Of a stretch of 64,000 bases of DNA, positions 46,697 to 58,227 are shown in pieces; position 1 is the first letter of the stretch, and the number at the start of each line of letters is the position of its first letter. The notes under the pieces are model-generated. The model was given only the letters and a program-made list of their open reading frames with translations. It made no database searches and had not been told where the DNA came from. Origin of the DNA: Dermanyssus gallinae (taxonomy: Eukaryota > Arthropoda > Arachnida > Mesostigmata > Dermanyssidae); the NCBI GenBank assembly GCA_003439945.1, contig QVRM01002755.1:1443001-1507000 (forward strand), written 5' to 3'. The translations under genes and the position numbers were made by a program.

Positions 46697-46998
46697 AAGT
46701 TCCTGTCTGTCGACGTGATGTTCGAATGCAAAAGAGTTCGCATCCGTTTGAAACGGGGACAGGTGTGTTTTATAGGGTCTGCCTAGAGCCGGTGCCCCTC
46801 GAGTTTGTGTCGTGCGGATCTTTTGAATCACAGGAACTCAAGTTGGTTCTAGAAATTTAAGTTGGTTCTATAAAGGAGCGTTTGTGTGCATTACGGTGGA
46901 ACTTTGTGAAACTGTGGGGATTACACACGGAGCTCCTAACAAAGGGTGGGTCGCCAGTGACGAAGCGGCTCCCCTGCAACAACTTATACGCCCCGAAA

Positions 46999-47045
46999 CC
47001 ACTTAGTTGTATTTAGGCGTTTTTCACCTAAATACAACTAGGTGG
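46999..47045. other. Hairpin, 19-bp arms
   Basis: Arms 46999-47017 and 47027-47045 pair with a single mismatch around a 9-nt loop. Confidence 0.85.
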
Positions 47046-47411
47046 AGACCAGATAGAACAGCGGAAAACGCAAAGACACGGATGACGAAGGTCGGCTTGC
47101 ATCGACAAAGCCGACCCGTAACTACACCAGCTACCTCGAGACTACGCGCAGCGTCACAGCAGCTGACCTTAACGCCGGCGGCGGAAACAACGACAACAAA
47201 AACACCTGCAACTCACTTTGAAACAAATGTCCCGAAGGAAAACAACAGGCCAACAGCAAGAGATTGCGGTTACAACATCGTCAGCAGAGACAACCGTAGA
47301 GGCAAGGAAATACGAGGAAGCCAGCACTGATTTTGTCACCATTTAACGGATGAGGAGAAGCGGCAGAATACAAAGCTTCGTATGCAGGAGGTTAGCGCAG
47401 CTGATGTCATG

Positions 47412-47592
47412 GGCAATTTTTTTTTCCTAAGAATAATACCCGTGTATGGTTTCTTTCATGTCATGGCTGACCCGGCATTTACCTTGTCTACATTGAAAAC
47501 CATGCAAACCAATTTAAGGGTGGCCCGTCTGGGTCTCGAACTCAGGCCTCCCGAATGCAGGGCAAAGGTTTTGCCACTAAGCCTATCTAGTT
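47412..47592 (-). repeat. SINE-2 copy, inserted in LINE A copy 2
   Basis: The minus-strand head ggcttagtggcaaaacc (A box), tttgccctgcattcgggagg, and gagttcgagacc (B box) is followed by ggccaccc, ttgcatggtttt, aaggtaaatgccggg and an A-tail at 47413-47422. The plus-strand relative is at 60787-60950. It separates the two ORF1 pieces of LINE A copy 2. Confidence 0.85.
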
Positions 47593-48784
47593 CGATGTGT
47601 CTCGAAGTGTATGCTGATCCAGGCAGACTCCGCGCAGTTAACAGTCGCCCGGCTGACGGCCAAAACGTTAGATGTCAATCTATACACTTGACTCGTCGAC
47701 AAGAACATATCTGTGAAAGTGGTATTCATAACGCGGACGCAGGACAATTATGCTCTGTTCTGTGTAGCGCTGGCTGATAGCGACTACGCAAAGTCCAGCA
47801 AGAGTGAAACTCTTTCAAGGGTATCCTGCTTCGTCGTTAGGCTAATGGTGCTCCCTACGAGAAAATATTTATGGAACGCTTGATAACGCCTGGCGGTCTG
47901 GCTCCTCGCAGGTGACTAAACAGATGTAGGGATGCTTGCGCAAAGACTACCAGGTCTCAGCGGCAGCTTTTTAGAACTGTGAGGGACTTAGAGGAGCAAT
48001 AGACCTAGCGCCCGTTGCCCTGCCTACGTCGGTGGGCAATGCACTCCTTACCGAGACTTTCCAGAGGAAAGTACTGCATGTCGATAATATGCAAGGTTCA
48101 CCAGCTGGCAGTTCCACCTTCGCGAGGCCTTAGTAGAATAGAGGGTGGATATCAATTAACCTACATAAACATATACCGATGGCACGATGTGTAAGGATGA
48201 ACGAGTTCTGTGTGGGTATCTGGACTATAAAGATGAACAGATGATCTGTCTATGTCACTTAGTGGCAACTCAAATGCCCGTATTGAGAGGTGCTGCGCCA
48301 GTGGATGGAATATTTTGGTCTGAGATGTGCAAATACACATGATGACTACACGCACGCAAGCCACAAGCAGCACTATTGGCCTACTGTTTTACAACCGTAT
48401 TGATGAGAAAGTTCAAGGCTTCGATGTTCTTAACATAGCCGCAGGGAAACACCTACGGGCGTCAGCAGTTACAAATATTCCCGATATTCAGGAAGCAACT
48501 AGGCGATTTTCACAGCGCTGCCACAATGGCACCTAGGGCTTTCATTTTTATCAATTGATAGCCCCGAGGTGAACAGTGATCTAAAAATGTACTGTAAACT
48601 GGCAGAGTAAACTAATCTAAGAGCAGTCAAGAGGAAGAGAGTGGAACAGAGTGGATCACGATAGTGGTTTTCTCGAACTTGCTGTGTTGCTCACCGCGGG
48701 TTGCTCGAGCTCGGGCGTCAAATGAGAGAAAAGGTACCATCGCAACTGCTATCCAGACGCAGACTTCACAATTTCAGTAGTAGG

Positions 48785-49642
48785 TGAGATCTGGTAGCAA
48801 CTGCAGCACAATCGTGTCCTGTGTGTGCTTCGTTGATTTGCAATTAATCCAGCGATTAGACGGCGTTTCTAAAGTGAAGTTGTACCGCAAAAGCTAGCAT
48901 AGTTTCTGTAGTGTTCTGGATAAAATCCATAGCTCTTACTGTGCTGAAAACATCCAACAGCTAAAGCGGAACTGACGGACGGTACCTGTCGAAACTACTA
49001 CTTCACACGAGTTCGAAGCTCCCGAGAGATCCGTCCCTAACGCGCGGATTTCCTCACAGTTCTGGCGGTTCTTCCAGATGAGCAACATGGCTTCAGGATT
49101 AGGTGCTTCACTATCTCAGCATGCGAAGTACTTTTTGAGCAGATCACAATCTCATTAACCCCAAAAAAGTTCGATATTCGCGTTTTTTATTGATGTGAAA
49201 TCTGCGTTCGATACCGCACGCCGTAATCACATCTTGAAGAAGCTGAAGCATACTGAGGTTGGAGTATGCCCACTCAGCGCACGTCTTCGGGCTAACCAGA
49301 TTGTTCTCGACGAATGATGGCGACACGATGGCGTGTACGAGCATGATACATTTGATCAGACGACTAGGTGTCTGCACAGTGATAATCTCATATATACATA
49401 TAACTAACCATGCCTGAAAGGAATGTCATGTCGTCACCTCGGCACGTGCTACAGTATTCACGGATTTCATCATCCATTATGTCGGTCTGCTGGGTTTTAT
49501 GAACGCAAAGACGACTGCAAATGCCGTGATTGTGGATGTCCATTCCCTTGTGTCACCTCACCGAATGCACAGATTTTGTGTTGCTCTCTCACCTCTAGCA
49601 AGAATACTTATAAACTGTTTTTATCGTGCGTGTCATATACAC

Positions 49643-49730
<88 letters not shown>

Positions 49731-49811
49731 ATATATATATATATATATATATGAACAGGGTGCATTTTTATGAAATAATTGAATAGTAGAAACATCGACC
49801 TACAGCTATGC
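48785..49811 (+). pseudogene. LINE A-like fragment nested in copy 2
   Basis: About 1 kb interrupts copy 2. It contains EQHGFRIRCFTISACEVLFE (49080-49140) and FAFFIDVKSAFDTARRNHIL (RT motif A, 49180-49240), then jumps to the C-terminal module CRHLGTCYSIHGFHHPLC...CKCRDCGC (49429-49545), so it has a large internal deletion. It ends with the (AT)n at 49644-49752. Sequence on both sides continues copy 2. Confidence 0.75.
49644..49752. repeat. (AT)n microsatellite, about 108 bp
   Basis: Nearly pure, with a TGTATGTA interruption near 49722. It lies at the 3' end of the nested LINE fragment and is followed by gaacagggtg. Confidence 0.95.
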
Positions 49812-51501
49812 CATGACCACAAGTGTGAATACTATGATAGGCGGGAAGATTTCCGACTGCTCTAAAGAGCACAACGGAAGCCCTCAGCCTACGTTGTGCT
49901 TACCTCATAGGGGGACGAACTACCTACTTAGCGACGAGCAGGTAACGAGTCACCTAACTGGTCTTCTATATACGACACGGCACGCCTGGCTCTAATGATT
50001 GAGCGCCATCTCACATTAGAACAGGATACTATGAGTCTGCCATTTGAAGTAGAAGAAGTACGTCAGTTCCTGCGGCGCTTCCCTACCGGAAGGAAAGAGT
50101 GCGAGATCAGACCAGGTGTACTAGAGCATTGAGTGCAGTCTGAGCCGCTCTTGGCGAACTACCGTAGCGATTTCTTCAACAATATAATGAGAAGAGGACA
50201 AGTGCCAGGAACTTCGTCAGGCTTTCCTTGCTAGTTAAGAGCAAGCATGGCTATAACAGACGAAACCCAAACGCATATTACGGTATAGCGTCCGAAAAAC
50301 GTTGAAGATCTCTTGCAAGTTTGTTATAAAACGAGTCAAAGTACGTGGCCGCCCAGACTTCCGTTGAACCAATTCGGCATTTGGAGAGGACGGAGAATGC
50401 GTGATGCAACCCGTATACTTCAGTCAGAGACAAAACCAGCTGTGGCACAACCCAGATGACACTTGTACGCAGTCTTTGTAGAGCATGGAGGCCGTCTTCA
50501 ATAAAGCACATCGATATTTCCTAGTGAAGTAATTTCGACACGCAGGAGCTAGTGGCTCTTGTCTGGGTGTAATTGCGAGCTCCTTTAATGAAGACACCTT
50601 AGTGGTACAAGGTGAGCAAGATGAGGAGTCTCCTTTACTCTTCTTCTTATCGAGTTTTCGGTTATATTTGACAAAAAACCGACAAAAAGTCGTGATGTAT
50701 GCAGATGACATAGTGGTCTCTTATCACCTGGGTGCCATAAAGCGCATCGCTTCTCTGGCAGAAGGTGGCCAGAAAAACGCCACGAAGAAAAAAGCTGCGT
50801 AATTCAGGTAAGGAAGTCGATAGGCTGCCGAAGACGTTGCGGTAGCCAACGTTTGATATTTTTCTTAAACACATCGTCGAGACAGTGCGCACAACTCTAA
50901 TCGCTCTTTATGGAGCGCTAAGCAACATCTGGCGACTATCTGTCTCGATGGCAGTGACACTCTCCTACATCAAAATTGTTCCAAGGCTGATGCATGACAG
51001 GGCTTGACAGAGAATGGGACCCTCCCCCCTTCCCCAAAAAATGTGCTTGAATGGAGTTCTGCAATGTACATGAAGCGAGTACCTTTCTTGTCTATGCGGG
51101 TGTCGATCGCGTACCTCATGCCAGGCTTGTGCGTCGGCCGTTTAGATAATTCGATTAAGGTTGATGACGCCGCGTACAGTATTAAAGCTTTACCTCGGAA
51201 TGGTAAAATGAACAAGTCCGACGGGAAGTTGCAGACCTGCATATTCTCAGTGCCCCCCACCTCTAGCGTGGTATTGCATGTGACAATCGCCAAGTCTATA
51301 CCAGGTACATAGCTAATGGATATAATTATCTGGTGCTCGAACACAAACTTCCACGAGGAGTGCACAGAGTGCTACCTATCGGCTACGGTAATAAGCATGC
51401 GCACAGTATCACATGTCTGACTGCCTGGTCCATACAAAGATGTCGTCGCTGCACTGCCTCTCTTGAATGTCCTGTCGAGATGTTATAGAGAGTGAAAAAA
51501 A

Positions 51502-51507
<6 letters not shown>

Positions 51508-51541
<34 letters not shown>
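51508..51541. repeat. (AT)n microsatellite
   Basis: AT run at the 3' end of LINE A copy 2. Confidence 0.95.
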
Positions 51542-51544
<3 letters not shown>

Positions 51545-52399
51545 GATGATTATAACACAGTTCGTGCGGATTATTCGACTTAGGCTGTCAGGTCAGGGAC
51601 TTGAAGGAAAGAAGTAATTCCGAAGATTTTCGTTACAAGTATAATAAATATATGTGCAGCAGGATGTTGGTAGGTTGTTCCTCTTTCTCCGCCTGTCCGC
51701 CACCTATTATTTGGCTTGCTTTCTAGATAAAATGATTTGTGCGAACTCAAGTTAACGCTGGCTCCTCTGAACTAAGTACAGAAGCCACAGTGGGATGAAG
51801 AATGCATTCCATAAAAATAACCCATTCCCTGGAATCCAAGAAGTCTTCCGTTAACGAGAAATGAAGTCCTGGCAAAAAAACTTTGCCGTATTGGCCTGCT
51901 TTCTGTTAGTAGAAACAAACTATCTAGAATCGCGCAGTGGATCACTCGTGTTGTAATTTGTCATGCGCCGGTATAATAGTGCGCACTATGTCGCGTTTAG
52001 CAGCCGCTTTACGAGCGGCTTGTCTATCTGGATATTTTAGACTTTTAATTTCCAAATAAACTAGGTCATCCGCTCGTAATATAAGGGCAATATACATTGA
52101 AATAATATATGTTGGAATAATAGAATACACTATATGTGTTTGTATATAATAGCATTAAAACATTTAACGGTCAAGCAACTGATAGACCTTCTTGCGTCTC
52201 AATTAACTTTGAGTTACCGGGCGACGCAACCTAAGCGGGCAAGCAACTCGGCCTAACGCGTAGTAAACGCAAAATAGTTGCTGGTACCTATTCGCCTAAT
52301 CTTTGCTGCAACTAGTGATCATGCAATTAATAGTCATAAAAATGATTTTATTTTTATCATAGCTTTGATATTCTATTTGGAAAATGGGGTTGGGGCCTC
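51542..52399. other. Non-coding stretch
   Basis: No feature recognised. Confidence 0.45.
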
Positions 52400-53010
52400 A
52401 AACGTTATTTTTTCATGAGCTGGAGCGCATGTTATGTCAGTCTAAAAGAAAATGCTACGCAGTTTATATCGATGGTCTTGTAACCTCCGACCGAGTCCGA
52501 AGAGCAGAAACGCTGAAGACGCCTTCAAGCAAAAGAGCAGGTGCGGCCGGGCGGTCAGTACAAGTTCTAAAAAGTTTCTTTAAACATTTGGTCACATCAA
52601 TATCGACTGCGCATCGCTAAGCTAGTGCCAGTTTAGCAAAATACTGAAATGTTCCAAAACAACCCTTCAAATTATTGAGCTTCTGTCATCTAACTGCAGA
52701 CTCAGTATGCGGCCTGAAAGAGAGGTCACGAGCATCTGCATTACGTATGTGCAGATTGTGCTGCGCTAGCATATACAAATGTCTCCGCGGCACAGCGTCT
52801 ATTAAATGTACTCGTTTACTTCTTAGTTGGCAGCCAGTAATATTGAGATGGATACAAAGAAAACGAGCGTCATAAACTTCAGGCGCAGCAAACGTTAGGG
52901 AGGCTCCTTTTGTCAACGGCACGTCCTTGGAGTTTGTCATTTTAATTAAGTACCTTGAACTGCGCATCTATTTCAAGACGACAAATTTTAGAGGGCACGT
53001 CAAATCGTAG
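52400..53010 (+). pseudogene. LINE family A RT fragment, heavily decayed
   Basis: HELERMLCQSKRKCYAVYID (52412-52470) parallels QSEIERAVAQPRGHLYAVFID in copy 1. TKKTSVINFRRSKR (52853-52895) parallels the thumb TRKTKAMKFRRG. LEFVILIKYLELRIYFKTT (52928-52985) parallels LEFVNSFQYLGLWVHYTGTT. The RT active-site segment between them is absent. Confidence 0.65.
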
Positions 53011-53503
53011 TGACTGAAAAATTATTAGTATAAATACCAAACTTAGTGCGTTCTGCCGTAGAAATTTGGAAAAGGCTTAGGATGTTATGGTTAATGAAAA
53101 TATGTTTATTGTTATTTTGTTTTATTATTTATTAATGAAAATATTACCGTCACGTTTGAAGATGATGCTCTTTGCGATAAGCCAGCGTCCGGAATATCTT
53201 TGTTGTTCGAAGAGGACATCAAAGCTCATTCACTCTTCGGAAACAGCGGTTAAGCTTTATAAGCGTGCGTAGGAGACAATTGTTCCCTCCAACGTGGTAT
53301 CCCAGGAAATGTATAGAAATAAAAATGTGAGTAACATATCAATAAGTAATGCCAACAAATCGAATCGTTTGCGCACAAATGAATTCATTGCTTGCATGCC
53401 ACCGCCCTATTTTACCGTTTAGTTGCCTCGACCAGGCTGGCTCGTAAATGTGTTGCACTCGTTGCAGACACAAAAACGGTCAAAACTTCAGCATACTCTG
53501 CCT

Positions 53504-53505
<2 letters not shown>

Positions 53506-53539
<34 letters not shown>

Positions 53540-53578
53540 TAGTCTGATGTTACTTACACCCGAGCGAAGTTATCGCCT

Positions 53579-53611
<33 letters not shown>
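53506..53611. repeat. Duplicated (AT)n block
   Basis: Two AT runs (53506-53537 and 53580-53611), each preceded by gcctca and followed by atgc, so unit and microsatellite were duplicated together. Confidence 0.9.
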
Positions 53612-53615
<4 letters not shown>

Positions 53616-54888
53616 TGCTTGAAGCCTACGTGCACCTGGGATGGAGAATAGTGATGATCACGTGAATCGTAATTACTTCAGTATTAGCTATCATCATCAT
53701 ATAAAGACTCGGAATAGTATAGATCACGTAATCAGATGACGACGCAATTAGCAACATCGAGTTGTGCATAATGTCCGTCCGGTAGCACGGTGCACGCTGC
53801 TGCTGCTGCTCCATTGTCCTGATTAAACACACTGGCCAAACATAATCAACCGCAAAGGCCTGCGCTAGGCACACCTCTTATTCATTGCATCGTCGTCACC
53901 GAGTGGACTCACGACGACCACAGGCCACTGGTCGGGAACGTACTCAACTGCGTACCCACCCACCCTTCCTGCTTTGCTGCTTTTGTCCTTCGTTAATATT
54001 TATTCGAGTTAGGCGGAGACCGTTCCGGCCGACGCCACCGTCTAAATCGTTTTGTTTTGTTTGGTAGCTGTTGCTGCTGCTGCTGCTGTTGTCGAAAGTA
54101 ACGCAGCTCGCAGTCGAGGTTACTTCGACGATCGATGTTGTAACCTATGTATGAGCGTGGTGCCTACTATGTGATGACTACGTTTCCTACGCTAATACAA
54201 CTGCGGCTTCAACTCGTACAACTTCTGTGACAGCGACGCCGAGCTACGACGCCAGGTACATTTCGACCGTACGATAACGGACATGTGGAGTGTGCCTGAG
54301 GCACAAGTTCGACACAGGCGCCAATATCTGCTGTCCACCACCTAGCCAGTCAACTTTGACAGCCTTCGGTTTGTCGAGTGTGCTGAATGCTTGCTGCGTC
54401 TCGCTGCCTCCTCTTAGCCACGCTAACGGTCGGATATCATCACGCAGCGCTAACGATCTCTGCTAGTGATCTCTGCGTGATGAAAAGCAGGCCGTCACCA
54501 TTCCAGAGGGTTCCTAGCCTAATACGGTTAAAGCGCAGTTCGCGGGCTGCTTCATAAACGATATTTGTTGCCATTGCACGGCGCCGTGGTTGTTCGCTCA
54601 CGTAGAGACTAGTGCTAGATGTGTGTATGTGTAGAGCGCCAGCAACAAAGTCACGCTAAATACAAGCTGCCGCAAGCATCTACGAAGCATTCAGTGACAT
54701 TGGCACGAAAATCAGAATGCTTGGCCGCCCGTAGGCTAAGGCGCGTTCTGGCTCTGATGCGGTGGGTATTCACATTATCTAATCTCGCTCAATAAACGCT
54801 GGAAAAAATATTAATACGCTATACCTCTATGCGTCGTGTCGTGGTCATAAAGGCCACGTTGAGACAGTTGTGCGTTGTGTTTTAGCCT
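53612..54888. other. GC-richer non-coding block
   Basis: CpG-rich, with (CTG)n runs near 53797 and 54067. It may hold a promoter or 5' exon of the gene at 57054, in the same orientation and 2.5 kb away. That is inference only; no exon boundary is proven. Confidence 0.35.
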
Positions 54889-55000
54889 GATATATATATA
54901 TATATTATATATATATATATATATATATGTGTATATATATAGACATATTCGTATATATATATATATATATATATAATATGTCTATATATATATACACATA
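54889..55000. repeat. (AT)n array folded into a long palindrome
   Basis: gtgtatatatatagacatat near 54929 is matched by its complement at 54976-54997, with an AT run between, making an imperfect hairpin of about 70 nt. Confidence 0.9.
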
Positions 55001-55239
55001 TTCGTACGAGCATTTCATACTCTGTATGGTGCTTAGAGAGAATCTCGAAAACAAAGAGTAGTAGTCTACTAGGAGTATTATTTTTAGAAAATTTAAGATT
55101 GGAGTTGAATTGAAAGTGCATAACGTTACTTGCTAATCCAATTCTAAAATGTCTGGCACTTACCTAATTTCATTTAAGATATACAGATATCCATGTGACC
55201 GCGACGACCATAGGCAAACAAACAAATGTATTTTTTGTT

Positions 55240-55345
55240 TACAATTTAAGTTTGTAATAGCTGTTCATCAATAAGTGTGTAATAGCTGTTCAAATTGTGT
55301 AATAGCTGTTTACAGTTTAAGTTTGTAATAGCTGTTCATCAATAC
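55240..55345 (+). repeat. Tandem repeat of gtaatagctgtt
   Basis: The block occurs four times. The longer unit aagtttgtaatagctgttca plus tcaata occurs twice, about 71 bp apart. Confidence 0.88.
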
Positions 55346-55411
55346 GTTACTATAATTCCTTAGGCATTAAGTCAAACGATTGCATAGACCAATGAACATT
55401 AAGTAGCATAC

Positions 55412-55436
55412 GTATATATATATATATATATATATA
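55412..55436. repeat. (AT)n microsatellite
   Basis: Uninterrupted AT. Confidence 0.95.
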
Positions 55437-56692
55437 AAGAAACAACTTTTCAAGATCATAATAATAACAACATTTTTTTGGCGGACACAATATTATGACT
55501 TTGCGCTTGCACGCTTTTCTTCTTCTTTTTTTTAAATCTGCTATTTGTTCCACCGTAGTATGTGCTGCTCTGTAATTCTTCATTGAAAAATGAATTTGTC
55601 TCCCGTAACCGCAAGTATAAGTGTTAACTAGTTAACTATCATGGTACTAATAGCTGCTACTGCTTACTCTTTCCCAAGTTCTGGCTCTCGACTCTTCCCA
55701 ACCGATGTATTGCCAGGTATCGGCCATTACGAGAGGTGTGACAGCTTGCGCAGTTTACTTTAAGAGCTTACGTTCTGTTATACGGACCTATGTTCATGAA
55801 GGTAGTTGAAGTTTTGCTGAAGCATGGAATGTTTTTTTCCGCAACAGCGTATTGATTTAATGACAGCTAAGACTGAATAATGCAGTTTATTGTGTGCGCG
55901 TTAATTACAGCCCGTAAACCTAGGAGCAGGTCTCTTGTAACGCCATATTACAAAGCTACATATCAGTACAATGAAAATCGTGTATAAATATAGTTCTTGC
56001 CTAGTTCTTAGACATCCTACTGCAATACGTAGCTCATGAGTTTTGGTACGGTCTGTAATTGATCCCGCTTCAACGTTAAGTCGGAACCTGCAGTTCAATT
56101 AATCTTTTGCTTTTCCATTTCTGGATAGCTGCTGTCCAATGTTTAGTTTAAACTGTGGTGAAATTAATTTCTAGACTACCTAGAACCCTGTCGGTCCAAT
56201 ATTATGGCCTGGGCACTTTTGTTCTTGTGGAAACACATTTAAATACATTTTGCTGCAAAAGTTCGTCGTGCTCAGCTATTCGGCTGATAATATTGAACTG
56301 GTTAATAACGATCTGGAACATACATGACTTAGCTTGGCCCAAAAAAAATTGATAGTATAATAGACCATTCCATCCGGTTTGACTCATGCCATAAAGCACG
56401 CAACAACATGACTAAACGAATGACTACATATGTTTACCTTAACGACAGACGAACTCCCTCTTATGCTATGCTGCTGCTGGCATGCTACGCTACGTGGATT
56501 GATTGCACTTGCCATTTGTACCACTACACGTGTTTGTATGTTTGCCGCGCATCTAGTCTACGTGGCCAGTCCAGGCCGCAGGAGCATGCAGGGAAGATAT
56601 TAAGTGAGGCTCAGTAAGGTATTAAGTGAAGTTCATCAGCGCTGAGTGGGCAACCCCACTTGTCAAACTGCGACACCGTATCTGTCGTTAGA
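55437..56692. other. Non-coding stretch
   Basis: Nothing recognised upstream of the minisatellite. Confidence 0.45.
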
Positions 56693-57003
56693 CCAGAGTT
56701 AGCGGGTAGCCAGATTTAGCGGTTAACCAGAGTTAGCGGTTAGCCAGCGTTAGCGGTTAACCAGCGATAGCGATTAACCAGAACTAGCGGTTAGCCAGAT
56801 TTAGCAGTTAACCAGAGTTAGCGGTTAACCAGCGATAGCGGTCGACCAGAGTTAGCGGGTAACCAGACTTAGCGGTTAACCAAAGTTAGCGGTTAACCAA
56901 AGTTAGCGGTTAATCGGAGTTAGCGGTTAACCACACTAAGCGGTTAACCGGAGTTTGCGGTTAACCAGAAATAGCGGACTAACCACCAGAACTAGCAGCG
57001 TCA
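56693..57003 (+). repeat. 17-bp minisatellite, 17-18 copies
   Basis: Consensus ccagagttagcggttaa, with 0-5 substitutions per copy; the core gcggttaacc is the best conserved. The array ends 50 bp before the coding exon. Most unit junctions carry ttaaccag, which resembles a weak 3' splice site, so the array offers many decoy acceptors before the true one. Each GTTAAC is itself palindromic. Confidence 0.97.
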
Positions 57004-57042
57004 ACTAGATCGCTTAGCGTCTGTTTGTGTGCGGGTGTGTCG

Positions 57043-57053
57043 CTTGTTTGCAG
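57043..57053 (+). promoter_or_regulatory. 3' splice site before the coding exon
   Basis: cttgtttgcag directly precedes ATGGCG at 57054. A pyrimidine/T-rich run plus CAG is a good acceptor, so the start codon lies at the first base of an exon and the 5' UTR comes from an upstream exon. Confidence 0.65.
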
Positions 57054-57806
57054 ATGGCGATCGCCTATACGCGACGCGCGCTACTCGTCGTCGCCGTCGT
57101 CACAATACTGAGCTGCGTGGGCATCCGCGCGGCAACAGCAGTGTCAACGCCAGCCGACGGGCCGTTTCGGGCCTGCGACCCGGTCAACCCGATCAGCGCG
57201 ACACGCCAGATGCGACTCGTCGAGTTCTTCGCCCGCCTCGGCAAACACTGCGGCTACAAGCTGTTCGCGAATCGGGACCGGTTTCGGCTCGACCGCGACG
57301 CTATCCTGTACAACGTGAACGCGTCGATCCTGCGGCTATGCATCCTGCTCACCGTCTCGTACAACCGGTATGCGCAGACGCCCAACCGGCTGCCGTTGGC
57401 CATCGCGCAGAACGGCACGAGCGTGTTCAATTTGTTCGCCCGCCTGGTGTTTGTGTTTACGGGCAACTTGACGGACCACTCGAAGATCTGCTCGAAGTTC
57501 GCCGCCAAAGGGAGCAGCACGGGAGGCAGTATAATCAACAGAAGCACTATCGGCAGCATCAGCGGCAGCGGCAGCAGCGGCAATAGCAGCAACGGGAAAA
57601 GCGGTAGCGCAGGAGGCAACCATTATCGTCGAATGTGCGTACCAAAGGACTTTCTCCGCTGGCTGCTCTCGATATGGGTCAGCTGCTACCGGATTCAGTC
57701 GAAAGGTCAGCTGCCCGAACAACTCGAGGATATCACCTTCGGCGCGTCGTATCTCCTACGGAAGTTGATCACGCCCGAAATTATACGATTTCTGTCCGTA
57801 TCGTAG
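57054..57806 (+). CDS. Secreted cysteine-containing protein, unknown family
   Basis: 250 residues from ATG at 57054 to TAG at 57804-57806. The frame is open from 57027, but the upstream codons precede a good splice acceptor, so 57054 is preferred. The base use is strongly GC-rich at third positions, unlike the AT-rich flanks, which supports real coding. Residues 1-29 form a signal peptide (hydrophobic 10-24, A-T-A at 27-29), so the product should be secreted. The mature part has six cysteines (41, 66, 96, 146, 195, 211), which could make three disulphides. There are five N-glycosylation sequons (89, 120, 138, 162, 177) and a Gly/Ser/Asn-rich linker at about 153-189 between two helix-prone halves (52-147 and 192-248). 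I do not recognise the family. A helical secreted factor or ligand is possible but is a guess. Other exons cannot be excluded. Confidence 0.8.
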   Translation: MAIAYTRRALLVVAVVTILSCVGIRAATAVSTPADGPFRACDPVNPISATRQMRLVEFFARLGKHCGYKLFANRDRFRLDRDAILYNVNASILRLCILLTVSYNRYAQTPNRLPLAIAQNGTSVFNLFARLVFVFTGNLTDHSKICSKFAAKGSSTGGSIINRSTIGSISGSGSSGNSSNGKSGSAGGNHYRRMCVPKDFLRWLLSIWVSCYRIQSKGQLPEQLEDITFGASYLLRKLITPEIIRFLSVS

Positions 57807-58138
57807 TCGTCATGCTTGGCAATGTGCAATGGTCAGCAAGTGTGTCTGTGTGTGTTTGTGACGTGGCTACGACCCCGTTGTTGTTGTTGTTGTCGTTCGC
57901 GATCCGTACGCTGTTGTTAACTCCGGACGCCAACCGGAGGTGCGCACGAAAATTGACCCGAAGCGTGGCCCAATCTGTGCAGATACACAGAGAAAGAGAC
58001 GGAAAGAAGGAAATAGAGAGAGATAGCGAGCGCGGGGGAATAGAGTGGGAAGAGCGAAACAGGCTGACAGACGGAAGAAGAGCAGTCGGCACTTAGTGAG
58101 CTGGTTGATAGATTGACTTCGTCGCATTGTACAATAAA
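57807..58138 (+). other. 3' UTR with poly(A) signal
   Basis: The sequence after the stop ends in an AATAAA hexamer at 58133-58138, about 330 bp downstream, a usual 3' UTR length. It contains a (TTG)n run at 57877-57895 and a purine-rich stretch at 57985-58060. Confidence 0.6.
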
Positions 58139-58227
58139 TTACAGAGACGCTACTTCGGGCGGCAAGTGAGCGTTCTGTGGCAAATCAATACTTCATAACA
58201 ATCACATTTTTTTAGCATGGGTTTCGA

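Larger units (their letters stand above)
47050..51500 (+). mobile_element. LINE family A copy 2, old and invaded
   Basis: Collinear with copy 1 but far more decayed. Pieces: possible ORF1 N-terminal part 47050-47411 (basic, threonine and proline-rich, ending EEKRQNTKLRMQEVSAADV); ORF1 C-terminal part 47597-47930; endonuclease 47960-48540 (AGKH where copy 1 has ARKH); linker to about 48784; interruption; then 49812-51500 with the RT start (LPFEVEEV), motif A region near 50470, MYADDIVVS near 50695, and the RT tail. At 50160-50270 it keeps a segment (DFFNNIMRRGQVPG...) that copy 1 has lost. It ends at the (AT)n at 51508. The outer limits are approximate. Confidence 0.8.

Noticed and set aside
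55240..57003. CRISPR-like arrays (direct repeats with spacers)
   Set aside because: Repeats are contiguous or irregular with no unique spacers of fixed length, and the genome is clearly eukaryotic.
57029..57586. 185-codon frame offset from the secreted-protein gene
   Set aside because: Shadow frame caused by high GC; it has no signal peptide or domain, and the 57054 frame has codon bias and a splice acceptor.
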